Shown here piece after piece: positions 25,711 through 37,049 of a stretch of 64,000 nt of DNA. The position numbers and the translations under genes were made by a program. This stretch comes from Tetragonia tetragonoides (lineage: Eukaryota; Streptophyta; Magnoliopsida; Caryophyllales; Aizoaceae), in the NCBI GenBank assembly GCA_038025085.1, contig CM076143.1:16477501-16541500 (forward strand), read 5' to 3'. Positions within the stretch are counted from its first letter, which is position 1; the number at the start of each line of letters is the position of its first letter. Under the pieces are notes generated by a model. That model was not told where the DNA came from and did no database searches. It saw only the letters and a list, made by a program, of their open reading frames with translations.

Positions 25711-27587
25711 TCAATTTCTGATTTTAGGAACCCAAACTAGTTTGGGTCCTTTTAGGTTAGTGACATTATGCAATGAATCTTTTCTAACCCATACTTGTCT
25801 CACAATGGCATTGTTTCCTTCAAAGGAACGTTTGCGTAATGAACAATCATAAATATAATGTCCAGTTAATCCACAATGCATGCAAATTCTATGTTCAGGT
25901 AGATCAACATATTTGGACTTCTTAAACCAAACATTTTTCTTTTTGTTCACGAATCTTATGCCATTTTTGTTCGAGTTGCTAGATTGCTTAATCAACATAT
26001 TAAAAGATTGTTGTCCCTTAAACCAATTATCATTATCTTTAGCATTATTCCTAACCTCCTTTTCATATTTAATCAATTTGTTCCTAAGGGTAGAGTTTTC
26101 CTTTCTTAGAGCATTGAGTTTCTTTCTAGTAGTCTCTAAGTAACGGAAATAGTCCTTAGCAAAAGTAAAAGGTTGGGATTCTTTAACAAAAGTAGTCTTG
26201 AATTTTTGTTTCTGTAATTCAAGGGAACATTTCTTGGCTTGTTTCTCAAATTCTTTAGCCTTGTTGCTTAGGTTTTCTTTTTGTTCCTTTAAGGCCATGT
26301 TCTCAAGTTTAAGGTCTAAGTTATCCTTTTCAAGAGTAGTCTTAACAAGTTCAAGTTCCTTAAGTTCATGATTCGATTTAACATAGTATTCTTGAGCATC
26401 AATCATAAACATATCAAGAATTTTACATAGCTTACTCTTTGAAAAATCATTCAACTTATCTCTAACTTTAGAGAACGTTACCTCGAGGCTTTCATCTTCA
26501 TCATTGTCAGATTCAGAGTCCGTTTGTGCCATGCAAAAGTTGCTTCTATAGGGTCACATTCCTCATCGTCATCTTCATCTTCATCTTCTTCGTTTTCCCA
26601 TATTGCAACCACAGTCTTTTTGAGTTCCTTTATTAAAGATGCCTTCTTCTCCTTCTTCTCGATTTCCCATAGTGGATAATCCTTAATCCAATGTCCTGGC
26701 TTTCTGTATTTATGACAATTTTGATCAGTAGAAACTTGTTTATTACTAGAAGAAAGATTCTTACCTTTCGTGTAGTTTTTCTTAGAATTTTTGTTCCTGA
26801 AAAACTTTTTGAATTTTCGAGCAAATACTGCGAGTTCTTCCACATCTAGATCGGAATCACTATCATCATCATCTTTGGCTTTAAGAGCTAGTCCTTTCTT
26901 CTTTGATGATTGATCGGAACGTTGGTCAAGTTACATCTCATGTGTAAGTAACGACCCCATCAACTGTTCTAAAGAATATGTCAATAGATCCTTTGATTCT
27001 TGAATTGCTGTCACTTTAATATCCCATCTAGGTGAAAGACTTCTTAACACCTTTCTGATTTGGTCCTCTATACTGTATGCTCTACCAAGTGCAGTTAGCT
27101 CATTAATAATAGTAGTAAAGCGAGTAAACATGTCTTTAATTGATTCACCATCTACCATAGCAAAAGCTTCATAATTTTGAACAAGTAAATCAATTTTAGA
27201 TTGTTTAACTTGGCTTGTTCCTTCGTGAGCAATATTAAGAGTATCCCAAATTTGTTTAGCAGTATTACAAGCAGAAATTCTATTGAACTCATTTGGTCCT
27301 AAGGCATAATGCAATAGACGCATAGCTTTAGCATTTTTTTCTACTTTTATGATATCTTGTTCAGACCATTCTTTTTCAAGTTTTAAACTTCCCTTACCTT
27401 CTGCGTCAGTTTCGGTGATAGCAAATGGTCCATCTCTAGTAACTTGCCATACCTGATAATCTTCGGATATGAGATAGATTTGCATTTTGTTTTTCCACCA
27501 ACTAAAGTTCTCACCATTAAAGTAAGGTGGCCTGACAGTAGATTGACCTTCCCGGATGTGTTGTGGTACCGTGTCCATGATCGACAT
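25711..27587 (-). pseudogene. Sirevirus gag, broken
   Basis: The gag N-terminal domain (DUF4219/UBN2 type; PPYFNGENFSWWKNKMQIYL) runs from the start at 27587 to a TAA near 26931. The next segment (to about 26530) has a first zinc knuckle that has lost its second cysteine (CHKYRKPGHWIKDYP), followed by an acidic stretch. A frameshift near 26520 leads to a coiled-coil-rich segment with an intact second knuckle (CMHCGLTGHYIYDC) at about 25880. A further stop lies at 25711 before the protease. At least two nonsense codons and one frameshift disable it. Confidence 0.85.
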
Positions 27588-27622
27588 CTCTCCAAGCGTA
27601 ACCTGTTCTTAAGAGAAACCCA

Positions 27623-27633
27623 CTCTGATACCA
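27623..27633 (-). other. primer-binding site (initiator tRNA-Met)
   Basis: Minus-strand TGGTATCAGAG two bases inside the 5' LTR, the standard Copia primer-binding site. Confidence 0.9.
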
Positions 27634-27635
27634 AT

Positions 27636-29104
27636 TGTTAGTAGCACGGTAGAACACAAGAGGGGGGTGAATTGTGTTCTAAAACTTTTTGCGGGATTTA
27701 AACTATTTAGAACACTTGTTATACTTTTAGGATTGTTACTAACTTTAAGGAACGTTGACTAAAGGAACGTTTACTAAAACAAATAACAACGTTAGATAAA
27801 GTTAATAAACAAATAGAAGCAATAATGAAAGCACTCACGATTTTACGTGGAAAACCCTTTGAAACTACAAAGGATGAAAAACCACGGCCCGAAGGACTTT
27901 CAATGACTACTTCTTCTCATTAATCAGTAGTACAGCTCGATCAAACCGACTCTGGTTCAACCCAACTCACTCCAACCCAATTTACTCTGATTGAAGTCAC
28001 GAACTCGAACCCAATTACTCTGATTCAAGCCAAACGAACTTAGACCCAATTACTCTGATCTAAGCCTAACCCCTTGGACACTAATCCAAGCTATCATTAA
28101 CTCTAAGGAATATTGTTTACCTCTCAACCTCTCAAAAGCGTAAGGTACAATTTAATTTCTATAGCTCTTTAAGACGTTATTAATATGATCCTTTAATTAC
28201 TTAGGCAAACTTTAGTATTCTCTCAAAATATTTCTCTCTAAAAATATGAACACTTAGGGGTTATAAAATCGCGAACTTGAAAAGATAGATAACTCCCCTT
28301 TATATAGGTAAAATAGTTTTTCCGAAAATAAAACTGAAATTCGGATTTTTAATTCACCTAAAAATAATATCTTTGTAAATAGTACTTTTTGAGCTCAAAG
28401 ATATCAAAAATAAATATCCCAAAATATATGTATCACAGCGGTAGGATTTTGAATACAATATTGACGAAATAATATCTTTTCTATCAAGATAATACATTCC
28501 CAAATAATAGACAAATTTCCACTAGGAAAGTATCTAATATTTTTGGTCACTATATAGTATATAATAAAATCTGAATATTTCCAAAATAAAATCCTCCCAT
28601 ATATAAGAGAAATCTTTTCTATATAAAAGATCAATATATTCTCAAGTAAAAATATTATCTAGTAAATAATATATTTTTACCAAAATATTAATCTTTTAGG
28701 AAATACTAAATGTAGTTGTAAACTGTAGTCTCCCAATAGGTAACGTCTCTTAAGGAATACTCCATTGTCACGTTTCTCAATATAAGAACGTTTCTCTCAA
28801 ATCATTTATTTAGTTTGCCCAACTATTTAAGTAATCAAATTAACTTCATCTTTAAGAACTTTAACAAATGACTCTAATAAATATAACCATTAAAATGTAG
28901 AGGTTCATTAGTCTTCAAGCTTGATTTTCATCTCCGTTGTTGTGTAGCAACTTCATGCTTCAACCTATCAATATTAACTAATCTACAAGCTTGCATAAAC
29001 ACATTAGTAACTTCATGATATTAAATGAATAGTTCAACTAACATGTATTATATTTTATTTAACCTAATTTAGTTTATCATCATCAAAATAATCATGGTTC
29101 AAAA
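27636..29104 (-). repeat. 5' LTR of the Sirevirus-like element
   Basis: 1469 bp, near-identical to 16589-18066. Its outer end reads ATGGTTCAAAA where the other LTR has ATGGTTCAACA, a terminal substitution, directly before the CAAAG duplication. Confidence 0.95.
28299..28307 (-). promoter_or_regulatory. LTR TATA box
   Basis: Minus-strand TATATAAAG followed by GGGG in the middle of the 5' LTR, conserved in the other LTR at about 17258. Likely the former element promoter. Confidence 0.5.
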
Positions 29105-29109
29105 CAAAG

Positions 29110-30131
29110 TCTTACATTCTATCTCGCCAACGAATTGGTTCGATATATTTTACAATGTATGAGAGAAATATGTTGGACGGTGATACGACCCACTCTAATG
29201 TTCTTACTATTTCTTTGTTAAGGACTTCTTTCTAGGCTTATATTAGCCTTATATGGTTCACGTTTTTCATTAGTTTACTAGGATTTTGAAAACTGGTGAA
29301 TCATCTGTATTATGTAATGTTATATTTTCAGGTCTAGCTATTATTAGGGTTGTTTAATTTGTCTTTAAGTTTCATGCACATTCAAACTTTTCATCTTTAG
29401 CATAGTTTGTATTATCGGTTATTATTTAAAATATTACTCGTATAGAAAAGTACCATCTTTCTTTTTCATATGCATGCCAACAATTTGTAATTTTAAAGTT
29501 AAGATTACATGGGCATAAGTATTTTTCAGACTTACGTAGTATCTTGGTCTACAGTAAAATTCGACATATTCATTGTATATATTGGTTTTTACGCCAATAA
29601 TTGTTTGATTATACATATTTTTGTGTCGAATACCACAAAGCAGTGTATGAAGATCTATATCTTTTCCAAAATACTATATTGATGACACTAGAACTAAAAC
29701 AGTGCTACCAATATGAATATGTTAATTGACTTACTCATTTCAAACACTTTTCTGATCTATACTTAATTTTATGGTCAAATTTATTTATTTCTCAGGCATC
29801 AAAGTCACAATTTGTTATTGCACACCTCCTTCAATTTGCTAATTAACAGACATAATTGCTTTTGACTATAAGTTTCAATTTTTTTTTGTAAGTGTAGGAA
29901 TAATCATTCTAATACAATATCTTGGTCATCATCATCAACCAAAACTTCTTCTCCTCTTAAACTTCCTACGAAAAATTTCATTGCCTTTTTTAGTCTCCAT
30001 CATATATTAATGTAAATATTGTAGAAAGACAAACATAAAATCTAATTCATTTGCATTTGTGTCAACACTCATTTGTGCTTCAATTGATAACAACAAAGGT
30101 AGAGAAATGTTACAAATCACACTTGACTTGA
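29110..30131. other. gene-free stretch
   Basis: AT-rich sequence between the Copia element and the chitinase relic. No domain-bearing frame and no repeat boundary recognised. Confidence 0.4.
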
Positions 30132-32145
30132 CTAGCAAGAAAGGTTATCCCCAGGGGAAACACCAAGCTGACTACAGTACTGATTGTACTATCCAGCACG
30201 AGCATTAACAGCAATTGTGTTTCCACCACCACATTCCACAGCATTGATGGCATGTATGGTGGCTCCGAACCCGTTGCCGGAGATTATGAGCGAGTGCACG
30301 TTGTTCATCCAAAACCAAAAGGCGGTCCTGAACGATATGATGGGGTTTCTTGCCACTCTCTCGGGGTGATTCAGCCCGTCGAACTCGATGCTTTCCCCTT
30401 CTGGTTCGTAGTTGTAGTTCCATGATATCTGAATTGGTCCCCTGCCGTAGTATTTTTTGTTTGGGTTGCATGGGTATTGAGTGTTGTTCTTATCACAATA
30501 GTCCCCTGAAGTTCCATTGATTTCCTCTATGTAGCAAAAATCTATATACATGTGCAAGAAGAAAGTACCATCAATAATTATACATGTCAAACTCTAGTTA
30601 GTTTCAAGATAATTGTTTTTTGGGCTCTTTTTAAATATTATTGATGTTTGTAAAAAGTGTATGGGATGGTAATTTAAGAAAAATTTTCACACGCCCCTCA
30701 AAAAAAAAAAAAAAAAAAAAAAAAGACAAATTCACACACAATGAAACAGAGCCTATATAATTGGGGGATGGGGTCTCAACCTATATATAAATATTTACAT
30801 CAATCCTCAAGTTGGGATAGTAATTTCACTCTCTATTTTTTTGAGGTCAATTTCACTCTCAGTTTACTACTCTATAATAGAGGAGTTTTTTAGAAAATGA
30901 AAAAAAAAATAATAATAAATAAGTTAAGAAATATTTGCGAGAAAAAAACAAACAAAAATGAACAATTTGAACAGAAACACACATATTATAATTTTTTTTT
31001 TCTTCATAAAAACACATAATAAAAGCAAAATGGCTAATAAATAATACCACCACCAAATTACTTTTTGTACAAATTATGGTCTTTTATTTTCATTTTATCC
31101 TTAACTCAGGTTGAATTAATAATTGTAAAATATAGCTCAAATTTTGAATTTTCAGAGAGGAGGATTTCATTTTGTAGCTGAAAAATATTTAAATTTGCTA
31201 AAAATTAAAATAGTACAAAATTCATAATTACATAATTATTCAACCCAAGCTAAGGGTAAAATGGAATAAATGATTATAGTTTGACCGAAAAGTAACTAAG
31301 AATGGTAATACTTAAGGGTTTTTTTTTTTATTTGGCGTTTTTGTGGAAAAAAACAATCAATAGGTGATTTTTCACAAATTGTTTATATTATTAGGTTGTT
31401 TTTCCACAAATTTTCAAAATCTGAAAAGAAAGAAATAGAAACTTTAGACATACATATTTTAAGGACCAATACAATAGAATTATCTATGTTTATGATACAT
31501 AAGAATGCATGAATTGAGGTTTATATAGGACTGAAGTACTGTAGATCGCAACACATAGAATATCATATAAATACTTATGTCCAGTTTCATGGATGAGGTG
31601 GGCAAAGAAGGCGGCGATTTCACGCTTAGAATCATCGGAGGAGCCAACAGTGCCAAAGTTATGGTAGTGATTGAGGGCATTCAAGAAAGCGGACCTAGAG
31701 TAGAAGCTCTTACCAGCACAACTAGAATCCGCCTGGTCAATAATGCCATCAAAGAAAGCATCAGTCACAACATCAGCGACCGAAACGACGTCGTTTGAAG
31801 TTGTGGGAGTAGTAGTTTGGGTATTAGAAGAATTAGAATAACAAGGGCCTTCTTGACAACCATCACCACAATAATCAGTTGTTTTGCTACAACAATAGCC
31901 GTCTTGGCAACCAACTACAACAACTGATTATTGTGGTGATGGTTGTCAAGAAGGCCCTTGTTATTCTAATTCTTCTAATACCCAAACTACTACTCCCACA
32001 ACTTCAAACGACGTCGTTTCGGTCGCTGATGTTGTGACTGATGCTTTCTATAGCCGTCTTGGCAACCACAATTTTGTGCCACGACTACGGCGGCTGCTGC
32101 CATGAGCATGGTGAGGAGGATGGGGAGAAATGTTAGCTTGGCCAT
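30132..32145 (-). pseudogene. GH19 class IV-type chitinase pseudogene
   Basis: Class IV chitinases are secreted endochitinases with a hevein-type chitin-binding domain and a GH19 catalytic domain. The start at 32145 opens a signal peptide (MAKLTFLPILLTMLMAAA..) and the first hevein residues (QNCGCQDGY). A 131-bp inverted copy of the following exon segment then interrupts the frame and brings an early stop. After the insertion the frame resumes: Cys-rich hevein remainder, Thr/Ser linker, catalytic start (TDAFFDGIIDQADSSCAGKS) and HETGH with the catalytic Glu. Exon 2 (from 30541) begins FCYIEEING and contains [15 protein letters not shown] and [14 protein letters not shown] at 30189-30191 truncates the C-terminus; the original stop is 30132-30134. 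The donor of the roughly 1-kb intron reads AT, not GT. Three lesions indicate a dead gene. Confidence 0.93.
31753..32049. repeat. 131-bp inverted duplication in chitinase exon 1
   Basis: Arms 31753-31883 and 31919-32049 are reverse complements with no difference that I see, separated by 35 bp. The 19-bp direct repeat ATAGCCGTCTTGGCAACCA is at 31895-31913 (in the spacer) and 32050-32068 (just outside the right arm). The left arm is the genuine exon; the right arm is the inserted inverted copy. Confidence 0.93.
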
Positions 32146-33530
32146 GGTTTATGAGAGAGAGAGATATTGACAATGAATAAGGGTAAGGAGATGGAAAAGG
32201 AAGTAGTGTGTGTTTATATTGAGAAATGTAGGGGGTGAAGTCTACTTTAGATGGCAGTCTGGTTGTTTTTAGGTGATGGGAGTGTGTAGTGTGCATATGA
32301 CTAATGACCATATGCTTGAGTATATGTGTGTGTGTAAAGATATGTCAACATTCAATTTGACTTTGACAAGTCTTTGAAAAGTTGTTGTTTGACTTGAGCA
32401 TGGTTAATGAATGATGGATAATTACAATTGTGTTCTTTCTGGAAAAATATTTCCAATATCAAATTATCATGTGTGTAAACGTATGTATGAATTGCGAGAT
32501 TATATGTTCTATTTACTTTAGTTCTTATTGAGTACTTTTGGTAATAATTCATACATAATACATTTAAGTTATCATACATTACATTGTTTACCGACTATAT
32601 ATAGCTCTTGCTACACATATAGGGACTTTAGATGATTTATTTGAAATAATCCATTGAAGGAATTGAATCGATTTGGCCATTTAGAAGGCCTTTCATGCTG
32701 AAATAAATAAACAGTATAAGAATCTACTCAACACTCACTGGTCTCATATCGATGATCAAAATAAAATAAAGTCATTCTCTTTATTTTTGAGAGTTAATTA
32801 ATTTTCATATAATTGGTAAGATTATCTCTCCCCTTTATAAAGTATGATATGCTTTCGTTTCCTCATATTCTAATAATGCAAATCTTTTTTACTTTTTATT
32901 TTTTTTTGTAACGTGTATTTATATGACATCATGTTTGGACATTTATTCTGAAATTTACAATAATTAAATTTTTTGTGAAAGGTCTTGAAATACAAAACTA
33001 ACAAAAACATTTAATTGTATACTTTGTTCATTTCGATCTTGTTAATAATTACGACATAACTTTTATCAGATAAACTAGATTTCGTGCCCGTGCGATGTAT
33101 GGGTTCTTGTTTATCATGCATACTCTGTTATTAGAAGAAATATAATAAAATTTTTAATCATATCAATATGTAAAGTTGAATAATAGGAGTAGCAAAGAAC
33201 AATAATAATATTTTTATCAATAAAAAAAAAAAAACACATTTTACAAAGAAATTACATTTTTAGTGAATGTATAATATATATTTGTTTGGATAATAAAAAT
33301 AATACTTATGTTACTTATTTCTTATTAAAATAAAATAAAATTATTTTTAATTTATTTTTAATCACCCATGCATTTATGGCTATTTATTACATATTCAATA
33401 CTTGGTGAGAAATCAATTTTACACACACACACATATCCAATTAGAAGAAAAAAAATTCTATTTCCATCAAAAGAATGAAAAAATGAAGGAAAAAAAATAA
33501 AAAAATTTATTCACGATTTTTTTTCTTTTA
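32146..33530. other. gene-free stretch with chitinase promoter remnant
   Basis: Sequence just right of 32145 would be the chitinase upstream region; TATATTGAG-like AT-rich sequence occurs near 32215. Apart from the Helitron end at 33076 and a (AC)n run near 33422 I see no feature. Confidence 0.35.
33076..33107 (-). mobile_element. Helitron 3' terminus (minus strand)
   Basis: Read on the minus strand, CCCATACATCGCACGGG (imperfect hairpin) is followed by CACGAAATCTAG and then T, the CTAG/T end typical of plant Helitrons. The body would extend to the right. Its 5' end was not located. Confidence 0.5.
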
Positions 33531-33687
33531 AAAGTTCTAATAACACAATTATCAATTGGTAGTGAAAGGGAGAAAATCGAGCGGCTTTTTCCTGAATTGG
33601 GGCTGCCGAACATCAGAGTTCTACCAGGGAAAGTGAAGTTGGGACATTCAATAGAGGAACTGAGTCGCCAAGAAGAATTTAGCAACG

Positions 33688-34950
33688 GTAAGTTTTTACA
33701 CACTGAATATCAATGCTCTCCATTAATTCTAAGTATATAGGTTACAAATTTACAACCCCAACATCACAAAATCGTGATTAAATCAGAATATCAAATTCGA
33801 TTGTTTTTTTGTTCCATTGTGAATGCAATTGCTGATATGGGTCTATTTTCATTTGGGGTTTGTTATTGTGTGATGGGAGGAATATGAGCACTTGAGCAGT
33901 GTAGGCTAAATGTTACTAGGAATTATCGCAATTTAAGTGGTTTTTTTGGGGTGAGTTTTGACTGGGTTTAGCTGTATAGATTAATGGGCACTGGATATTT
34001 GAAGTGAAGGGTGTGCTAGTACATGAAAAAGAGCAAAGTTTGATAGAAATTTAGGGTGGCTAAAGATTTTAGCTAATCTGCTGAATTGTACATTACTTAA
34101 TATGATGTAAAGCCACTAACTTTAAGAACCCCTTGGTGAATAAGTGAGAAGGGAGATCATGAAATCGAGCAGTGTTTTTGTAGCTTTGTTGGAGTAGGAA
34201 ATAATATTCTTCCTAGCGTGCTTGAAGGGGATGGCATTTACAAATGGGTAGAGGAGGGATGTCATTTACAAATGGGGACAGTCTAGTTTGACGCCTTTAA
34301 GCTTCATGAAAAATGTAGTTGATTTGCAAATACTCTTCGGCTCGTGCGGGTTTAGTAGCTTTTGTCTTTGCAAATAATATCTATGGATCTCATTTATTGC
34401 ACCAAAATTTAAGCTCTTGTTCTCTTATCAGTGAAAGGAGTAAGCTATTGTTTTGTTGGAGAGCAACATGTCCTACATCATTGTGGCTAAATGGAAGTTT
34501 TTGCTTGCTTAGCCAAAAAAAAAAAAAAAAAATGGAAGTTTTTGCTTAACATTGGTATGTGACACTGATTGGCCGAAACCTTTTGGATAATAAATCTTTC
34601 TGGTCATCTACATGTCCATCATTGTAGCTAAAGGGAAGTTTGTTTTTTTGCTTAGCATTGGTATGTGACACTGATTGCCCTAACCCTTTTGGATTATAAA
34701 ACGATCTGGTCCTCGAGCATGTTCTGAGCTCATATGCTGAAATAATCCTATGAAAAGCAATTATTTCATGTTCTCAGGGTTATTCATTTTGCGCAAGGCA
34801 TCCTAGAACTCTATTGTTAGACATAAACCTGCAGGATGTATTGCTTTGGTGTTGTCAGAAAATGATCCATTTGACCATGATTTGTTAGTCGTTCTACGTA
34901 ATTAAGGTGGTTATATATGGTCTGTTTATTGTATTCTTTTTTTTTTCCAG
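33688..34950 (+). other. 5'-UTR intron of the PPR gene
   Basis: The donor AACG/GTAAGT at 33688 and the acceptor TTTTTTTTCCAG ending at 34950 bound a 1.26-kb intron. Exonic sequence on its left (about 33550-33687) is GC-richer than its surroundings. The PPR start codon is 32 bp past the acceptor. Inferred from splice signals only. Confidence 0.5.
34468..34720 (+). repeat. tandem duplication with a tiny poly(A) insertion
   Basis: Two adjacent units of about 110-140 bp share CATGTCC..ATCATTGT.GCTAAA.GGAAGTTT and ATTGGTATGTGACACTGATTG..CC..AACC.TTTTGGAT. The first unit is split at 34507-34531 by GCTTAGCC plus 17 A residues, flanked by the 16-bp direct repeat ATGGAAGTTTTTGCTT (34491-34506 and 34532-34547). 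This is the structure of an extremely 5'-truncated retroposon. Confidence 0.7.
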
Positions 34951-34981
34951 ATTGTTGGGAAGGCATTTCATGAACTAGAGA

Positions 34982-36703
34982 ATGTGGCGACCTTCTATTA
35001 TTTCAATTCTCAGGCAGTTCAGGCATTCATCGGGTTGCCATAATCTTTACAGCCCTTTTATATATCCTCTCTGTGGATCTTTACTATGTTGTTACCCTCC
35101 CGTTTTTGCTTCTCACAATACTCCAACTCCCTATATTGGTGGAATTCATCCTCCCTTGCAGGATTACTGTACCTTTGGCTTCCCTTTGAGATATTTTTCT
35201 TCCAACGGAGTTTTAAAAGATAATATGTGCGAGGATTCCTGTAGTGATGGTGCCATGGAAGAAAAATCTATATCTGGCACTGATGCAGTATATAAAATTG
35301 TGATGGAAAATGGGGGTTGTGATAAGAATTTGGAGAAAGAACTTGAACAAGCAGGGATTCCCCTAACTACTGAGTTGGTCACTGAAATCCTCCACAGGCT
35401 GCGTTTTGAGGATAAAATAGCATTTAGATTTTTCACATGGGCAGGCTGCCAAGAGCATTATCAACATGAACACCAGACTTATAATGAAATGATTGATATA
35501 TTATCTAGTACAAAATCCAAGGTTAAGCAATTCAGAAGTGTCTGTGATATGTTGGATTACATGAAAAGAAATGATAAAAAGTCGGTGCCTGTTGATGCTC
35601 TCTTGACTATCTTGAGAAAATACACAGAAAAACATCTGACCCAAGTGAAGAAATGCTCGAAGAAGAATAGAATCAGGGTGAAAACACAACCAGAGGTCAA
35701 TGCGCTTAACTTGCTACTTGAAGCTCTTTGCAAGTGTTGTTTGGTTGAGACTGCAGAAATCACATTTAAGAAGGTGAAGAACAAGGTTCAGCCAGATGTC
35801 AATACCTTCAATATATTGTTTTTCGGGTGGTGCAGGGTCAGAAACACAACTAGAGGAATGAAGATTCTGGAGGAAATGACCAGTTTGGGCTTTATCCCAG
35901 ATAGTTTTACGTACAACGCTGCAATCGACACCTTTTGTAAAGCAGGGATGGTGAATGAAGCATTTGAACTTTTCAAGCTCATGAGAACGAAAGGTTCTAT
36001 CTCGTCTTCTCCTACTACAAAAACTTATGCGATTATGATTTTGGCTTTTGCTAAAAATGATAGAATGGAGGATTGCTTTAGAGTTGTTGGGGATATGGTA
36101 CAAAGTGGTTGTCTTCCTGATGTATCCACTTACAAGGACTTGATAGAAGGAATGTGCTTGGCTGGAAAGGTAGAGGAAGCTTACAGGTTTTTAGAAGAGA
36201 TGGCAAAGAAGGGTTTTCCTCCTGATATTGTCACATACAACTGTTTTCTCAAAGTTCTTTGTGACAATAAGATGGCTAGTGAAGCAATGTGGCTTTATCG
36301 CAAGATGGTTGATGTGGGTTGTATGCCTAGTGTGCATACATTTAATATGCTGATTGAGATGTTCTTTTCTATGGATGATCCTGATGGAGCATTTGAGGCT
36401 TGGGATGAAATGATTAAGGCAGGTTGCCATCGGGATACCAATACTTATTGTGTGATGATTGAAGGGCTTTTTGGATGTGACAAAAGTGATGATGCAGGTT
36501 TTCTCTTGGAAGAAGTTGTTAACAAGGGAATAAAATTACCCTATAAAAAGTTTGACTTATTTCTGATGCATCTGTCAACTATTGGTAACCTCCGTGCAAT
36601 TCACAGTCTTTCAGAGCACATGAAAAGGTTCTACAATCCTGGTATGGCAAGACGTTTTGCGCTGAGCCAAAAGAGAAAGAGCATGAGTTTGAGGGAGAAT
36701 TAA
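34982..36703 (+). CDS. pentatricopeptide repeat (PPR) protein, P-type, probably mitochondrial
   Basis: An intact 573-residue frame without introns in the coding part. PPR proteins bind organellar RNA and act in its stability, splicing or translation. The N-terminus (MWRPSIISILRQFRHSSG) is basic, hydroxylated and poor in acidic residues, as in mitochondrial presequences. From about residue 237 to 510, eight 35-residue repeats follow, each starting like DVNTFNILF (~272), DSFTYNAAI (~307), TTKTYAIMI (~345), DVSTYKDLI (~380), DIVTYNCFL (~415), SVHTFNMLI (~450) and DTNTYCVMI (~485). There is no E, DYW or SMR tail; the end is the basic ARRFALSQKRKSMSLREN. P-class proteins of this shape usually do not edit RNA. 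The RNA target cannot be told. The start is the first ATG past the 5'-UTR intron acceptor. Confidence 0.93.
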   Translation: MWRPSIISILRQFRHSSGCHNLYSPFIYPLCGSLLCCYPPVFASHNTPTPYIGGIHPPLQDYCTFGFPLRYFSSNGVLKDNMCEDSCSDGAMEEKSISGTDAVYKIVMENGGCDKNLEKELEQAGIPLTTELVTEILHRLRFEDKIAFRFFTWAGCQEHYQHEHQTYNEMIDILSSTKSKVKQFRSVCDMLDYMKRNDKKSVPVDALLTILRKYTEKHLTQVKKCSKKNRIRVKTQPEVNALNLLLEALCKCCLVETAEITFKKVKNKVQPDVNTFNILFFGWCRVRNTTRGMKILEEMTSLGFIPDSFTYNAAIDTFCKAGMVNEAFELFKLMRTKGSISSSPTTKTYAIMILAFAKNDRMEDCFRVVGDMVQSGCLPDVSTYKDLIEGMCLAGKVEEAYRFLEEMAKKGFPPDIVTYNCFLKVLCDNKMASEAMWLYRKMVDVGCMPSVHTFNMLIEMFFSMDDPDGAFEAWDEMIKAGCHRDTNTYCVMIEGLFGCDKSDDAGFLLEEVVNKGIKLPYKKFDLFLMHLSTIGNLRAIHSLSEHMKRFYNPGMARRFALSQKRKSMSLREN

Positions 36704-37039
36704 CTGGTTGCTGCATGCATATAAGCATGGTGTCGGACTGATTGACGCCAATTGCTGAAGGAACAAGTATGTAAATTGTCGTTTGTGCCCTGTCCCTCTC
36801 CTGCCCTCTTTTCAAAAGTTGATTGCCAAATTTGCATGTGATTAGGGAGTAAACCATTTGATCTACTTATATCATCCGACATGATTATGAGAACGAGAAG
36901 GTGTATGAATTCACAATGGCCTCACAAATCAACTTTGCCTGAAATAAAGGCATGCGGTTTTAAATCACTCTCACTTGTTGTTTTTAGGATTTGTTTTTTT
37001 CTTTCTTCGAATGATTTCACTCTTTCAGTTCGCTAACAA
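36704..37039 (+). other. PPR 3' UTR and downstream sequence
   Basis: No coding frame. This presumably holds the 3' UTR, but no definite polyadenylation signal stands out. Confidence 0.3.
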
Positions 37040-37049
37040 CCAGTCAGCT

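Larger units (their letters stand above)
16589..29104 (-). mobile_element. Copia LTR retrotransposon, Sirevirus (SIRE/Maximus)-like, degenerate
   Basis: A 12.5-kb element on the minus strand with LTRs at 16589-18066 and 27636-29104. Target duplication CAAAG lies at 16584-16588 and 29105-29109. The primer-binding site, complementary to initiator tRNA-Met, is TGGTATCAGAG on the minus strand (27623-27633), two bases from the 5' LTR. Order on the minus strand is gag, protease, integrase, RT, RNase H (Copia order). Long LTRs, a long non-coding stretch between pol and the 3' LTR, several polypurine-tract-like GATGTCAAAAGGGGGA sequences and the RT/RNase H wording point to the Sirevirus lineage. Several stops and frameshifts make it non-autonomous. 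A 2.6-kb LTR-like insertion interrupts it. Confidence 0.9.
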
